A stretch of DNA of 64,000 nt from Corynebacterium auriscanis (GTDB lineage Bacteria > Actinomycetota > Actinomycetes > Mycobacteriales > Mycobacteriaceae): contig NZ_CP047046.1 of the NCBI RefSeq assembly GCF_030408435.1, positions 850,572-914,571 of the forward strand, read 5' to 3'. Below, piece by piece: positions 53,136 through 61,095 of the stretch; the stretch's first letter is position 1; each line of letters opens with the position of its first letter. The notes beneath the pieces were generated by a model, which worked only from the letters and a program-made list of their open reading frames with translations, was not told where the DNA came from and made no database searches. Made by a program: the position numbers and the translations under genes.

Positions 53136-54639
53136 GGGTCTAGTGGTGAATGCAACACCCTGATTTGTTCATGAGGTGTTGATGATGTCCTACACTCCCG
53201 ATCCTGCTGTTGTTGCTGCTTTCGACCTGATCGCGAACCACCGCTACAGCGCACTGCACGCAGCCCAAGCCACCGGCTGTACCGACCGTGCGTTGCGGGA
53301 CTACATCACAAGCCAAGGTGCGCGCCTTGCGCGGGGACGTGGTGGTGGTCTTGCCACCCACAAGACAACCACCCAGATGATGGTCATGTTCTTAGCATGT
53401 GCTGGGCGAAGTGATCACGATATTGCCGCCAGAACTGGTGTCCACCCAGTTACCGTGTACCGGTGGGTACATAATTCTGTCATGCCTGTGTCCCGCCCGT
53501 CGGTATCGTCGACAAGTAACCGTGATCAACCCATTGTGTTGTCAGTAGACCCCGTGGTGGTGAATTATCAGCCAGCGACAGTCAAAGTCGGCCGGGGTAT
53601 GCGCTTAACCGCGTTCGACAGGGTCTACATCAAGTTTTGCCTAGATCAGAGTTATTCCATCCGCCGCACCGCCCGACAACTCGGCAGGCATCCCAGCGTG
53701 ATCAGCCGCGAGGTAACCCGCAACAGTATCGACGGGGTGTATCACCCACTGATAGCCCAGCAACGCAGCATCGATGCAGCCAAACGCCCGAAACCGCGAA
53801 AACTTGATGCTCATACCACGTTACGACGTATCGTCATTCGACTGCTTGAACCGGCAGGTCTCACCGAAACGTATTGTAGCTAGGCTGAAACGTTTATCCG
53901 GCATTCATCAGGAGTTGACCTTGTCACACGAAACGATGTACCAAGCCCTCTACGTCCAAGCAGCTGGTGGGCTACGCCATGAGTTAACCGTCGACTACGC
54001 CCTTTCGATCAGGTCGCACAGGACGACGACCCCGCTCGAAGCTACCGACTCGCGGGCGCGGGGCGAAACCATGGGTTCATGGCGCGACAATATTCCACCC
54101 GCCCACCACACGCTGCTGACCGGGCGGTGCCAGGGCATTGGGAAGGTGATCTCGTGTGAGGCGCTCAGGGTGGAAAGCACGCGATCATCACCTTGATAGA
54201 ACGGCATAGCCGGTTGTTCATGGCCAGGTTGTTAACCACCGATCACACGTCCCAGACCGTGGTCACCGCGTTGAAAGACATGCTCGGGCAGATCAACCAG
54301 ATGGCTATCGCCCCAGACCGTCGCGTCCAGACCCTGACCTGGGATCAGGGCGCGGAAATGGCTGCCAGTGGTCAGCTGGCCGAACATTTTGAGGGGTTGA
54401 AGCTCTACTTCTGCGATCCGCACTCCCCATGGCAGCGGCCGAGTAACGAGAATATTAATGCCGAGCTACGCCGATTCATTCCGAAAGGCACCGATCTTGC
54501 CACGGTGACCCATGAGCAACTCCAGGAATATGAAGACCTGATCAACGACACTCCACGGGTGGTGCTAGATGGGCTGACCCCGAGGGAAGTATTCTTTAAC
54601 CTCGATCCATCCGAAGATGTTGCATTCACCGCCTGACCC
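53136..54639 (+). mobile_element. IS30-family insertion sequence, decayed
   Basis: About 1.5 kb bounded by imperfect 24-bp terminal inverted repeats: left 53136-53159 and right 54616-54639, identical at 20 of 24 positions with an uninterrupted core GGTGAATGCAACA. The single internal gene is an IS30-type transposase broken by frame changes and a stop. No obvious target duplication is visible; the flanking bases differ (GTG left, TTC right). It separates ilvE from cobT, which are near neighbours in relatives, so it inserted into a conserved block. Confidence 0.85.
53176..54636 (+). pseudogene. IS30-family transposase, disrupted
   Basis: The N-terminal part (frame from 53176) carries two helix-turn-helix regions, the second with YSIRRTARQLGRHPSVISRE typical of IS30. 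The frame ends at 53883 after LLEPAGLTETYCS, while the match continues one frame over (SPKRIVARLKRLSGIHQE, LSHETMYQALYVQ). Near 54110 it shifts back (ADRAVPGHWEGDLV) and meets a TGA at 54157, right after the first catalytic Asp. The rest (TLIERHSRLFMARLL, LTWDQGAEMAASG, CDPHSPWQRPSNENINAELR) holds the other DDE residues and ends at 54636. With two shifts and one stop it cannot make active transposase. Confidence 0.87.
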
Positions 54640-54776
54640 TTCCCGGGATTTTGTTGGAGTTCTGCTGCACATTGTGTGCATTAGTGCGTGGGGCGGCGGG
54701 GCAGAGACGGTGGCAGAGGTGGAAGTTGAACCCCACACGCAAACCATTAGACAGTCCCACCGGCAGAGGCAGGGAT

Positions 54777-54812
54777 CGCGAGCCGGGGGCCGGCCTAGGC
54801 CCCCGGCTCGCG
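54777..54812 (-). terminator. Strong hairpin spanning the cobT stop codon
   Basis: A perfect 14-bp stem, CGCGAGCCGGGGGC (54777-54790) with GCCCCCGGCTCGCG (54799-54812), closes an 8-base loop. The right arm is coding (the last residues REPGA of CobT) and the stop lies in the loop. No T-run follows, so it may act as an RNA-stability element or a Rho-assisted terminator. Confidence 0.65.
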
Positions 54813-55799
54813 GTCATCGACCAAAGCGACTGCTTGTGCGACGGTCGAGTAAGCCATGACTGCGCCGAGCCCCAGGCCGGTTCCAATGCCCCAATTCGTG
54901 AGGGGCTCGAGCATGAGTCCACGCAAGGCAACCTCACTGGCGGGTTCCGCCGACTGGCTAGCTGCTCGCCACCACTGGGAAGCCCCCGGAGCCAACATCT
55001 CCGCGCACAACGCAGCCGCAGCCACCCCAAGCCCGTCGAAAATTACCGGCGTTCGCCGCGCCGCGCATTGCGCAAGCAACCCGGCGGAGTACGCCATATC
55101 CGCTCCACCCAGGCGGTACAATATCCTTTCTGCGACAGCACGGTCATCGCGGACGCGGAACATCGCATCACGGATGACGCGAACCTTCACCCTCCACGCT
55201 TCATCGCCAATGCCCGATCCGCGTCCGATGATCTTAACAGGCTCTACGCCGCAAATTGAACCGATCATGGCACTTGCAACGGTTGTCACTCCGCGTCCTA
55301 GATCTCCGATAAGCACCAAGCCCGTGCCCGCATCGGCCAGTGCGTCGGCTTTCGCTGCTCCCGCAGCAAGGAAATCATTCATAATGTCGGCTGGCAGTGC
55401 ATCCTCCGCATCGATAGCGGCGGCCGGGGATCCCAGCGGGGCGTCGATAAGATCTAGAGCAATACCAGCCTGTCGACAAGCCACGGCAATCGGCGAGTCC
55501 CCCGATAGCAAGAGGTCCACGGCGGACTGCGTGAAATTCGCTGGTAGTGCGGAGATTTCCGGGGCGGTTTCGGAAATGCCGTGGGTGCCGGGGACGATAA
55601 CCAATGTCACATTCTGCGGCTGCTGTGCGGGCGCGTGACCTTGGCACGAAGCCAACCACGTCACCGCGTTTTCGAGCTCCCCCAAACTCCCCGTGGGCAG
55701 GCCTGCAGCACTGGGCAACGCGGCCCGCAATTGAGTTGCGCGCTGGGCTACGGCTTCGTCGGGTGTGGGAATCTCGGGGAACGTGACAGTCTCAGCCAT
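54795..55799 (-). CDS. cobT: Nicotinate-nucleotide-dimethylbenzimidazole phosphoribosyltransferase
   Basis: A 334-aa CobT, which makes alpha-ribazole phosphate for the lower ligand of cobalamin. Segments TLVIVPGTHGISE, GLVLIGDLGRGVTTVASAMI, GRGSGIGDEAWRVKVRVI, LGGADMAYSAGLLAQCA, PVIFDGLGVAAAAL and MLEPLTNWGIGTGLGLGAVM follow the family pattern. A TAAGCT box six bases before the ATG and the lack of a ribosome site suggest a leaderless transcript. No other cobalamin assembly gene is adjacent; the RNase H/phosphatase fusion at 9-10 kb could supply the next (ribazole phosphatase) step. The gene ends in a strong hairpin. Confidence 0.92.
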   Translation of the reverse strand: MAETVTFPEIPTPDEAVAQRATQLRAALPSAAGLPTGSLGELENAVTWLASCQGHAPAQQPQNVTLVIVPGTHGISETAPEISALPANFTQSAVDLLLSGDSPIAVACRQAGIALDLIDAPLGSPAAAIDAEDALPADIMNDFLAAGAAKADALADAGTGLVLIGDLGRGVTTVASAMIGSICGVEPVKIIGRGSGIGDEAWRVKVRVIRDAMFRVRDDRAVAERILYRLGGADMAYSAGLLAQCAARRTPVIFDGLGVAAAALCAEMLAPGASQWWRAASQSAEPASEVALRGLMLEPLTNWGIGTGLGLGAVMAYSTVAQAVALVDDREPGA

Positions 55800-55854
55800 G
55801 CCTATAGCTTAGACGGGTGCCGGGTGGCGTCCGCAGAAGAGTTAAACGGAGCGG

Positions 55855-55926
55855 GCGCCCACCGCGCCCACCGCGCCCACCTCATCAACCGCGCCCACCA
55901 CATCAACGGCGCCCATTACGCCCACC
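55855..55926. repeat. Degenerate 9-bp tandem repeat
   Basis: GCGCCCACC is repeated three times head to tail from 55855 and then at wider spacing with CATCAAC spacers, ending near 55926. It fills most of the 132-base gap between DUF3043 and cobT. Confidence 0.65.
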
Positions 55927-55931
55927 GAGAC

Positions 55932-56726
55932 CTAAACCTTGTCTCCTGGCTGTTTTTGCGGAGCTGGCGTGCGCAGGCGGCGAATCATGGTCGCGCGTGT
56001 GAAGGCGTACAAGCCCAAGCCAAAGCCACCTTGCGTGGTGTGGGTGAAGCGCTCGCGCACCATGCGGTTGATTTTGCGGCCTAGCCACACGCCCTCGCCG
56101 ATCATGATGAGGAAGATAACCATCATCACGATCGAAGCCAAGTTTGCGACCTGCGGATTCCTCACGCCGATGATCATCAATAGAATCACGATCAACGTCA
56201 TGGGTAAGAACAAGTTCATCAGGTAACGGTGGGAATCCACCCAATCGCGGACGAACTTGCGTTCGGGCCCTTGGTCGCGTGCCATGAGGTACTTCTCATC
56301 GCCCGCCATCATGCGTTCGTTGACGCGCCGGCGCTCACGTGCAGCCTGATCGCGTTCCCGTTGCTTCATGGCCTTGTATTCTTCCTTGGACATGGAAGCC
56401 TTGAGTTCCTTGCGTCGTTTGCGCGCCTCCGCAGGGGTGGTCGGGGCTTCGAACGCCTCGCGGCGAATGCCCTGCTCGCGCTCGACCTCGTTGCGCTTCG
56501 GGGTCGGGCGGCCCTTCTTTGGCGTGAACGCGCTGCCCTTGGTCGAACGCAAATCATCCGTGGATGCTTTCTGGCCCTGGTCGTGCTCGTCGGTCACCAC
56601 GGGGGCCTTGGGCTCGGCGGTGGTCTCTTTTTTATCCGACGCCACATCGGATTCAGAGACGCGGCGGGCAGTACCCGGCTGGGTCTCGGACGAGGTGCTT
56701 TGAGTCTTCTTCCACGGCGTTTTCAC
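55932..56726 (-). CDS. DUF3043 family membrane protein
   Basis: A 264-aa protein. The first 150 residues are polar and charged (FTPKKGRPTPKRNEVER is the DUF3043 landmark, followed by EARKRRKELKASMSKEEY). Two membrane helices follow (LFLPMTLIVILLMIIGV and ASIVMMVIFLIMIGEGVWL), then a short basic tail. It matches Rv2206 and its relatives, conserved next to cobT; function unknown. A strong GGCGTCG + A-rich motif copy (56637) falls in its N-terminal codons. Confidence 0.86.
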   Translation of the reverse strand: MKTPWKKTQSTSSETQPGTARRVSESDVASDKKETTAEPKAPVVTDEHDQGQKASTDDLRSTKGSAFTPKKGRPTPKRNEVEREQGIRREAFEAPTTPAEARKRRKELKASMSKEEYKAMKQRERDQAARERRRVNERMMAGDEKYLMARDQGPERKFVRDWVDSHRYLMNLFLPMTLIVILLMIIGVRNPQVANLASIVMMVIFLIMIGEGVWLGRKINRMVRERFTHTTQGGFGLGLYAFTRATMIRRLRTPAPQKQPGDKV

Positions 56727-56937
56727 GACAATAAGGCTAATGGAGGGGTAGTGATTTGAGCAAAAGTGATTTAGGTTACGCCCCGCTTGTGGAATAAAGT
56801 ACCTGTCCCTAGTAGTTTGTGAATGAGTAAGTGGATAGAAGTGTCCATCGTCCTTAGGGCTCTGTCTTCAGGATTGTGTCTTCAGGACTCTGTCCACAGC
56901 CCCTACGACTCCTAGGCTGCCTAATCAAGGAGGAAAC

Positions 56938-57282
56938 ATGACAGCTCCAGAAAAGACCACCGGCGTTGAGCTCACGTCCGCCGCTGTGGAAAAAGCATCG
57001 ACCCTGCTGGCGCAGGAAGGTCGCACCGATCTTTCCCTGCGCATTGCAGTTCAGCCAGGTGGCTGTGCTGGCTTGCGGTACCAGCTGTTCTTCGACGACC
57101 GCGAGCTCGACGGCGATCTTATCGATGAATACGATGGTGTGAACTTGGTTGTTGACCGTATGTCTGCTCCTTACCTGATGGGTGCCAAGATTGATTTTGC
57201 GGACACCATCGAGTCCCAGGGCTTCACGATCGATAACCCCAACGCATCCGGCTCCTGCGCATGTGGAGATTCTTTCTCCTAA
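56938..57282 (+). CDS. erpA: A-type iron-sulfur cluster insertion protein (HesB/IscA family)
   Basis: A 114-aa A-type carrier that delivers Fe-S clusters. The three conserved Cys are present: QPGGCAGLRYQL and the C-terminal SGSCACGDSF. AAGGAGG at 56928 precedes the ATG. The upstream gap (56727-56937) has a repetitive GACTCTGTC/TTCAGGA stretch and no gene. LipA and BioB in this window both need auxiliary clusters, so they are possible clients (inference). A four-unit tandem repeat starts four bases after the stop. Confidence 0.94.
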   Translation: MTAPEKTTGVELTSAAVEKASTLLAQEGRTDLSLRIAVQPGGCAGLRYQLFFDDRELDGDLIDEYDGVNLVVDRMSAPYLMGAKIDFADTIESQGFTIDNPNASGSCACGDSFS

Positions 57283-57286
57283 ACCG

Positions 57287-57385
57287 CGCTAGGGCTGCAG
57301 CAAAGAAGCTACGCTAGGGCTGTAGCAACTGGCTACGCTAGGGCTGCAGCAAAGAAGCTACGCTAGGGCTCCAGCAAACCGTAAG
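57287..57385. repeat. Four-unit 25-bp tandem repeat after erpA
   Basis: Units start at 57287, 57312, 57336 and 57361 (25, 24, 25, 25 bases), each beginning CGCTAGGGCT; units 1 and 3 are identical. There are no spacers, so it is not a CRISPR array. Confidence 0.85.
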
Positions 57386-57418
57386 TCGGTACGAAGCCAC
57401 GCGGTCGTGCTAGACTCC

Positions 57419-57462
57419 AAAACTCCGCATGATTTCTCTCCGTAGAGGCCATGCGGAGTTTT
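57419..57462. terminator. Bidirectional Rho-independent terminator
   Basis: A perfect 12-bp stem (AAAACTCCGCAT with ATGCGGAGTTTT) has A-rich and T-rich edges on both sides. It lies between convergent erpA and the PspC-domain gene and can serve both. Confidence 0.85.
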
Positions 57463-57471
57463 GCTTTGGCC

Positions 57472-58800
57472 TTACTTCCCAGTCTGCACGTTCACGCTGG
57501 AAAACACCGATTTGATATGCAGTCGCAGCATGGGCAGCCGACCAGTGTCCGATGCTAGCTCGGGGGTCCAGTCGTTGCCTTTGACCACGTGGTCTCGGGC
57601 GTCCGCGCAGTTCGCTACTGCGCCGAAGATCGCTTCGCATTCCGTCCTGATCCGGTAGCTGGGTCCGGTGGTTTGAGAGGGCAGCTCGATCGTCACAGCA
57701 GAGGAGTACGTATTGATGTCGTGTGTGCTGTCACCGTTTATGGTCAAGTCATCGAGCAAAACGGTGGTGCTAGAAATGGAGATATCCGTTTTTCCTGCTT
57801 CGCTATCGAGCAGATAGACCGCACCGGTACTCCCAATGGTGGAGCTGCTGGAATCGCGTTCTCCGAAAACTAGGCCCGCGGCAACGAACGCGGACATGAC
57901 CAGCGCGATGCCCAGAGCCACACCGAGAACGCCCATTACAAATTTCCGCAACCCCGAACGTTTCTTCTTAGTGGAATCTGTCGTGCTGGAGGAAGAATCT
58001 ACGGATTGAGCACCCAATACCTGGTCTGGATCAGGTAAATCCCACGCGAACGGCGCGGCCCCCAGGGGATCCCACGATGGGGGAGTCTGTCGCTTGGGCT
58101 CGAACCCTTCGACTGGGGTAAACACCGGATCGGCTTGGTCAATTTGTGGTTCGCCTATGGGAAGGTTGGACTCGGAAGCCTTGGGGGCGTCTTTATTCAC
58201 ATCAACCGTTGAATTAGGGTAGGGGTGCCAATGAAGCGCAGGTGGAACCCCGGGCTGGCGCTGGTGCAACAACCACAGCAGCAAAGCCCCAACTGAAAGG
58301 CCAACCAACCCCCAGCCGTCGGTGAGCCACCCGGCACCGAACATGGTGATGGCGATGATCACAATTAGCGCATACGCCCAATCTTTTTCTTCCGAATAGC
58401 GCGGGTCCTTGGTGTTGTTCAGTACCGCTTCCAAGGGAGAAAGCGGTACGGAGTACTTGGGCATGAGCAGGATGCAGAGTCCGTACAGCAGGAACCCGCC
58501 ACCACCGGTGATGGCGAGAATTGCGAAAAACAGGCGGACTAAGTTGGCATCGATGTTGTAGCGCACACCGATGCCCTCGGCCACGCCGAATACCCAAGCA
58601 TCAGAGTTTTGCTCACTGGGGAGGCGAACCGGGCGAGTTGACCAGATGGTGCGGATGAGGGCGCTGGGGTCATGCGCGGAACCGGCAGAGGTTCTGGAAT
58701 CCTGCCACTGGTGGGAACCCGTTTGTGGTGCTCCATATGGGTTGGACTCGGAAGGTCGTACCTTATAGGGGTTATGTGGGGAGTTCATTGAATTCGTCAT
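57472..58800 (-). CDS. PspC-domain membrane protein with LiaF-like C-terminal domain
   Basis: A 442-aa envelope protein. A PspC domain lies near residues 50-110 (VFGVAEGIGVRYNIDANLVRLFFAI-type sequence, then LLYGLCILLMP). Two further helices follow near 120-150, then a polar stretch, another helix near 265-290, and a C-terminal all-beta domain (DISISSTTVLLDDLTI and on) resembling LiaF/DUF4097-type beta solenoids. Divergent from a PspC-sensor kinase, it forms a LiaF-like partner in a cell-envelope stress circuit (inference). ATG 58800 is preferred because the next upstream start (58836) lies inside the shared inverted repeats. Confidence 0.8.
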   Translation of the reverse strand: MTNSMNSPHNPYKVRPSESNPYGAPQTGSHQWQDSRTSAGSAHDPSALIRTIWSTRPVRLPSEQNSDAWVFGVAEGIGVRYNIDANLVRLFFAILAITGGGGFLLYGLCILLMPKYSVPLSPLEAVLNNTKDPRYSEEKDWAYALIVIIAITMFGAGWLTDGWGLVGLSVGALLLWLLHQRQPGVPPALHWHPYPNSTVDVNKDAPKASESNLPIGEPQIDQADPVFTPVEGFEPKRQTPPSWDPLGAAPFAWDLPDPDQVLGAQSVDSSSSTTDSTKKKRSGLRKFVMGVLGVALGIALVMSAFVAAGLVFGERDSSSSTIGSTGAVYLLDSEAGKTDISISSTTVLLDDLTINGDSTHDINTYSSAVTIELPSQTTGPSYRIRTECEAIFGAVANCADARDHVVKGNDWTPELASDTGRLPMLRLHIKSVFSSVNVQTGK

Positions 58801-58833
58801 GATTTCATTCTGGTTCAGTGACCAGTGGTTATA

Positions 58834-58889
58834 CATCAGGGATGCCCCCTGATTCCTAGAATTCAGGGTAGTCCCTGATGTCCCTGATG
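58834..58889. promoter_or_regulatory. Clustered TCCCTGATG inverted and direct repeats (operator candidate)
   Basis: CATCAGGGA (58834-58842) is inverted relative to TCCCTGATG (58872-58880), which is repeated in tandem at 58881-58889. Between them CCCTGATTCCTAGAATTCAGG plus G is a further imperfect palindrome. Placed between divergent kinase and LiaF-like genes, these are good candidates for binding by the encoded LuxR-type regulator. Confidence 0.65.
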
Positions 58890-58914
58890 GTGTGGCACTG
58901 GCATTCTCTTAACT

Positions 58915-60342
58915 ATGTATCCCCGTTATGTTCGCGTGCGCCAAGGGCGTGTGCTCGCTGGGGTGTGCACCGGATTGGCTGCGCACCTCGGAATTGATGT
59001 GCGTTGGGTGCGCTGTATCTTTGCGGTCCTAGCAGCAATCCCGCTAGTGGGTTTGCTGGCTTACGGTGCTTTGGCTACTCTGACCGACGCCGTCGATAAC
59101 CCAGCGCAAGCCCTCAATCCGGTGAGCGCGAAGCGCTTCTCTAGTCGTGACCAAGCAGCTCGGAAGGGGTTTGAAGGGCTATCTGAAGATCCTGACCTCG
59201 TGGATTGGGTTCTTCTCCTGATCGCAGTGGGGTTAACCCTGGCTGCAAATATCGCCAGCTCGAAATTTGTTCCCGCCACCATTGGTATCTCGATCGCGGT
59301 GATGGGTGCGCTGTTGGTGTGGCGTAACTCCAAGGCGCCCACCAATCTGCGTTCACAGCACCCAGTCAGTGAAGGAAAACCGGGTGGTACCCCAGCCGCC
59401 AGGCACCAGACACGTGGGATGGTGGTGCGCTGGGCCAGCGCGGTGGGGGGAGTGGTGCTTCTGGCCATCGGAGCCGGAGTGGCCGTCTATCTTCTCAATA
59501 GCAACGTGGCGGACGGTTCCGCTGCGGGGCAGATCACAGAAGATGGTAAAAGCGCGCACCTGACCATCGGTGCTCTTGGATGGTCCATGGTGGCAGGCGG
59601 AGCCGTTCTGATTGGTTTGCTAGTTGTATGCATCCCCTTGTGGTTACGCTTGTGGAACACCGCTGCAGCCGCGGCGGAGGAGCGTGCCCGCGAACGTGAG
59701 CGTGCGATTATCGCATCCCGCATTCACGACAGTGTTCTGCAAACTCTTGCGCTAATACAAAAGCAATCTGCAGACCAAAAGATCACCTCATTGGCGCGAT
59801 CCCAGGAGCGCCAGCTCCGCCAGTGGCTGTTCGGAACCGAAGAATCCGTGAAAACTCAAACAGTCTTCGGCGCCATGCGCGTGGCCAGCGGGGAAGTCGA
59901 AGACATGTACGGCGTGCGGATTCAACCTGTGTTCGTGGGCGCTGATCGTCCAGCTACGAACGCTACTCAAGAGGTGGTATTCGCGGCCCGGGAAGCTATG
60001 GTGAACGCCGCCAAACACTCCGGCTGCACTGAGGTCAACGCGTTTGTAGAAAGTAGCAGCGACCTGCTTGAAATCTTTGTGCGGGACCGTGGCAAGGGAT
60101 TCGATCCCGCCAGCATTCCAATCGATCGGCACGGGATACGCGATTCCATCGTCGCCCGCATGCAGCGCGTCGGGGGAGAGGTAGATATCGACTCAGGTAG
60201 TTTTGGAACTGAGTTGAGTTTCCGTCTCCCCCTAAGCCACCCTGCCAGAGAAGAGACCCAAATGGCCTCAGAGTTCCCTGAGCAGCCCAGCCCCCGCTAT
60301 TTGCAAGGTGATTTGCAAGGTGAGGAAGCAATCGATGATTAA
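58915..60342 (+). CDS. PspC-domain sensor histidine kinase (NarL/LiaS type)
   Basis: A 475-aa sensor. A PspC domain forms residues 1-60 (RVRQGRVLAGVCTGLAAHLG). Four to five helices lie at about 98-245. The dimerisation/phospho-acceptor helix has IIASRIHDSVLQTLALI with His271 (HisKA_3 class). The ATPase domain shows EAMVNAAKHSGC (N box) and VRDRGKGFDP (G1 box), then GTELSFRLP. It should phosphorylate the response regulator encoded next, whose start overlaps its stop by eight bases. The signal is likely envelope stress. Confidence 0.92.
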   Translation: MYPRYVRVRQGRVLAGVCTGLAAHLGIDVRWVRCIFAVLAAIPLVGLLAYGALATLTDAVDNPAQALNPVSAKRFSSRDQAARKGFEGLSEDPDLVDWVLLLIAVGLTLAANIASSKFVPATIGISIAVMGALLVWRNSKAPTNLRSQHPVSEGKPGGTPAARHQTRGMVVRWASAVGGVVLLAIGAGVAVYLLNSNVADGSAAGQITEDGKSAHLTIGALGWSMVAGGAVLIGLLVVCIPLWLRLWNTAAAAAEERARERERAIIASRIHDSVLQTLALIQKQSADQKITSLARSQERQLRQWLFGTEESVKTQTVFGAMRVASGEVEDMYGVRIQPVFVGADRPATNATQEVVFAAREAMVNAAKHSGCTEVNAFVESSSDLLEIFVRDRGKGFDPASIPIDRHGIRDSIVARMQRVGGEVDIDSGSFGTELSFRLPLSHPAREETQMASEFPEQPSPRYLQGDLQGEEAIDD

Positions 60343-61075
60343 CCCGCACCCCTTAGCCGAACCACAATCCCCGACTACTCCAATCCGAGTGTTCCTCGTG
60401 GACGATCATTCCATCTTCCGCGCCGGGTTGCGAGCAGAGCTGGGATCGGCAGGTGTGGGCCAACTAGACATCGTCGGGGAATCGGATGGCGTGCGAGACG
60501 CAATCGAGAAAATTGCCCAGCTGGAGCCCGATGTGGTTTTGCTCGATGTGCACATGCCCGATGGAGGTGGCTTAGCGATCGTCCAGCAGTGCATGGCAGC
60601 TGGTCAGCGAACTCGTTTTCTGTGTCTTTCCGTTTCCGATGCCGCAGAGGACGTCATCGCACTCATTCGCGCTGGCGCTCGCGGGTATGTGACGAAAACT
60701 ATCGAATCCTGTGAGTTGGTCTCCGCCGTTTCCCGCGTGCACTCGGGTGACGCGGTTTTTTCGCCGAAGTTGGCAGGCTATGTCCTCGATGCATTTTCGA
60801 CACCCACCGCGGTGCAATCGAACAGAACCCCAGCAGGGGCTGGGGAGCAGGTGGCGGCGTCGAAAATAGATGAAGAAAAACAGCTGATGCTCGACGAGCT
60901 AACGCGCCGAGAAAAAGAAGTGCTCCGCCTGCTCGCGCGGGGATACACGTACAAGGAAATGGCCGAGCGGTTGTTCATTTCCGTGAAGACCGTGGAAACG
61001 CACGTGTCGAATATTTTGCGCAAGACACAGCAGAGCAATCGGCATGCGCTAACGCGGTGGGTGGGGGACTGGTAG
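60335..61075 (+). CDS. LuxR/NarL-family response regulator
   Basis: A 246-aa regulator. The receiver domain has FLVDDHSIFRAGL (acidic pair), phospho-acceptor Asp71 in VVLLDVHMPDGGG and the switch Lys in ARGYVTKTIES. After a long linker (about 150-180) the LuxR helix-turn-helix reads LTRREKEVLRLLARGYTYKE, then LFISVKTVETHVSNILRKTQ. ATG 60335 has GAGGAAG seven bases upstream and overlaps the kinase stop, showing coupled translation. Likely target: the TCCCTGATG cluster at 58834-58889 (inference). A GGCGTCG + A-rich copy lies in the linker codons (60856). Confidence 0.93.
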   Translation: MINPHPLAEPQSPTTPIRVFLVDDHSIFRAGLRAELGSAGVGQLDIVGESDGVRDAIEKIAQLEPDVVLLDVHMPDGGGLAIVQQCMAAGQRTRFLCLSVSDAAEDVIALIRAGARGYVTKTIESCELVSAVSRVHSGDAVFSPKLAGYVLDAFSTPTAVQSNRTPAGAGEQVAASKIDEEKQLMLDELTRREKEVLRLLARGYTYKEMAERLFISVKTVETHVSNILRKTQQSNRHALTRWVGDW

Positions 61076-61095
61076 CACCCGAGCGGGGCAGTTTT

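Noticed and set aside
57287..57385. CRISPR-like array
   Set aside because: Four units with no unique spacers, 25-base period and no cas genes: a simple tandem repeat.
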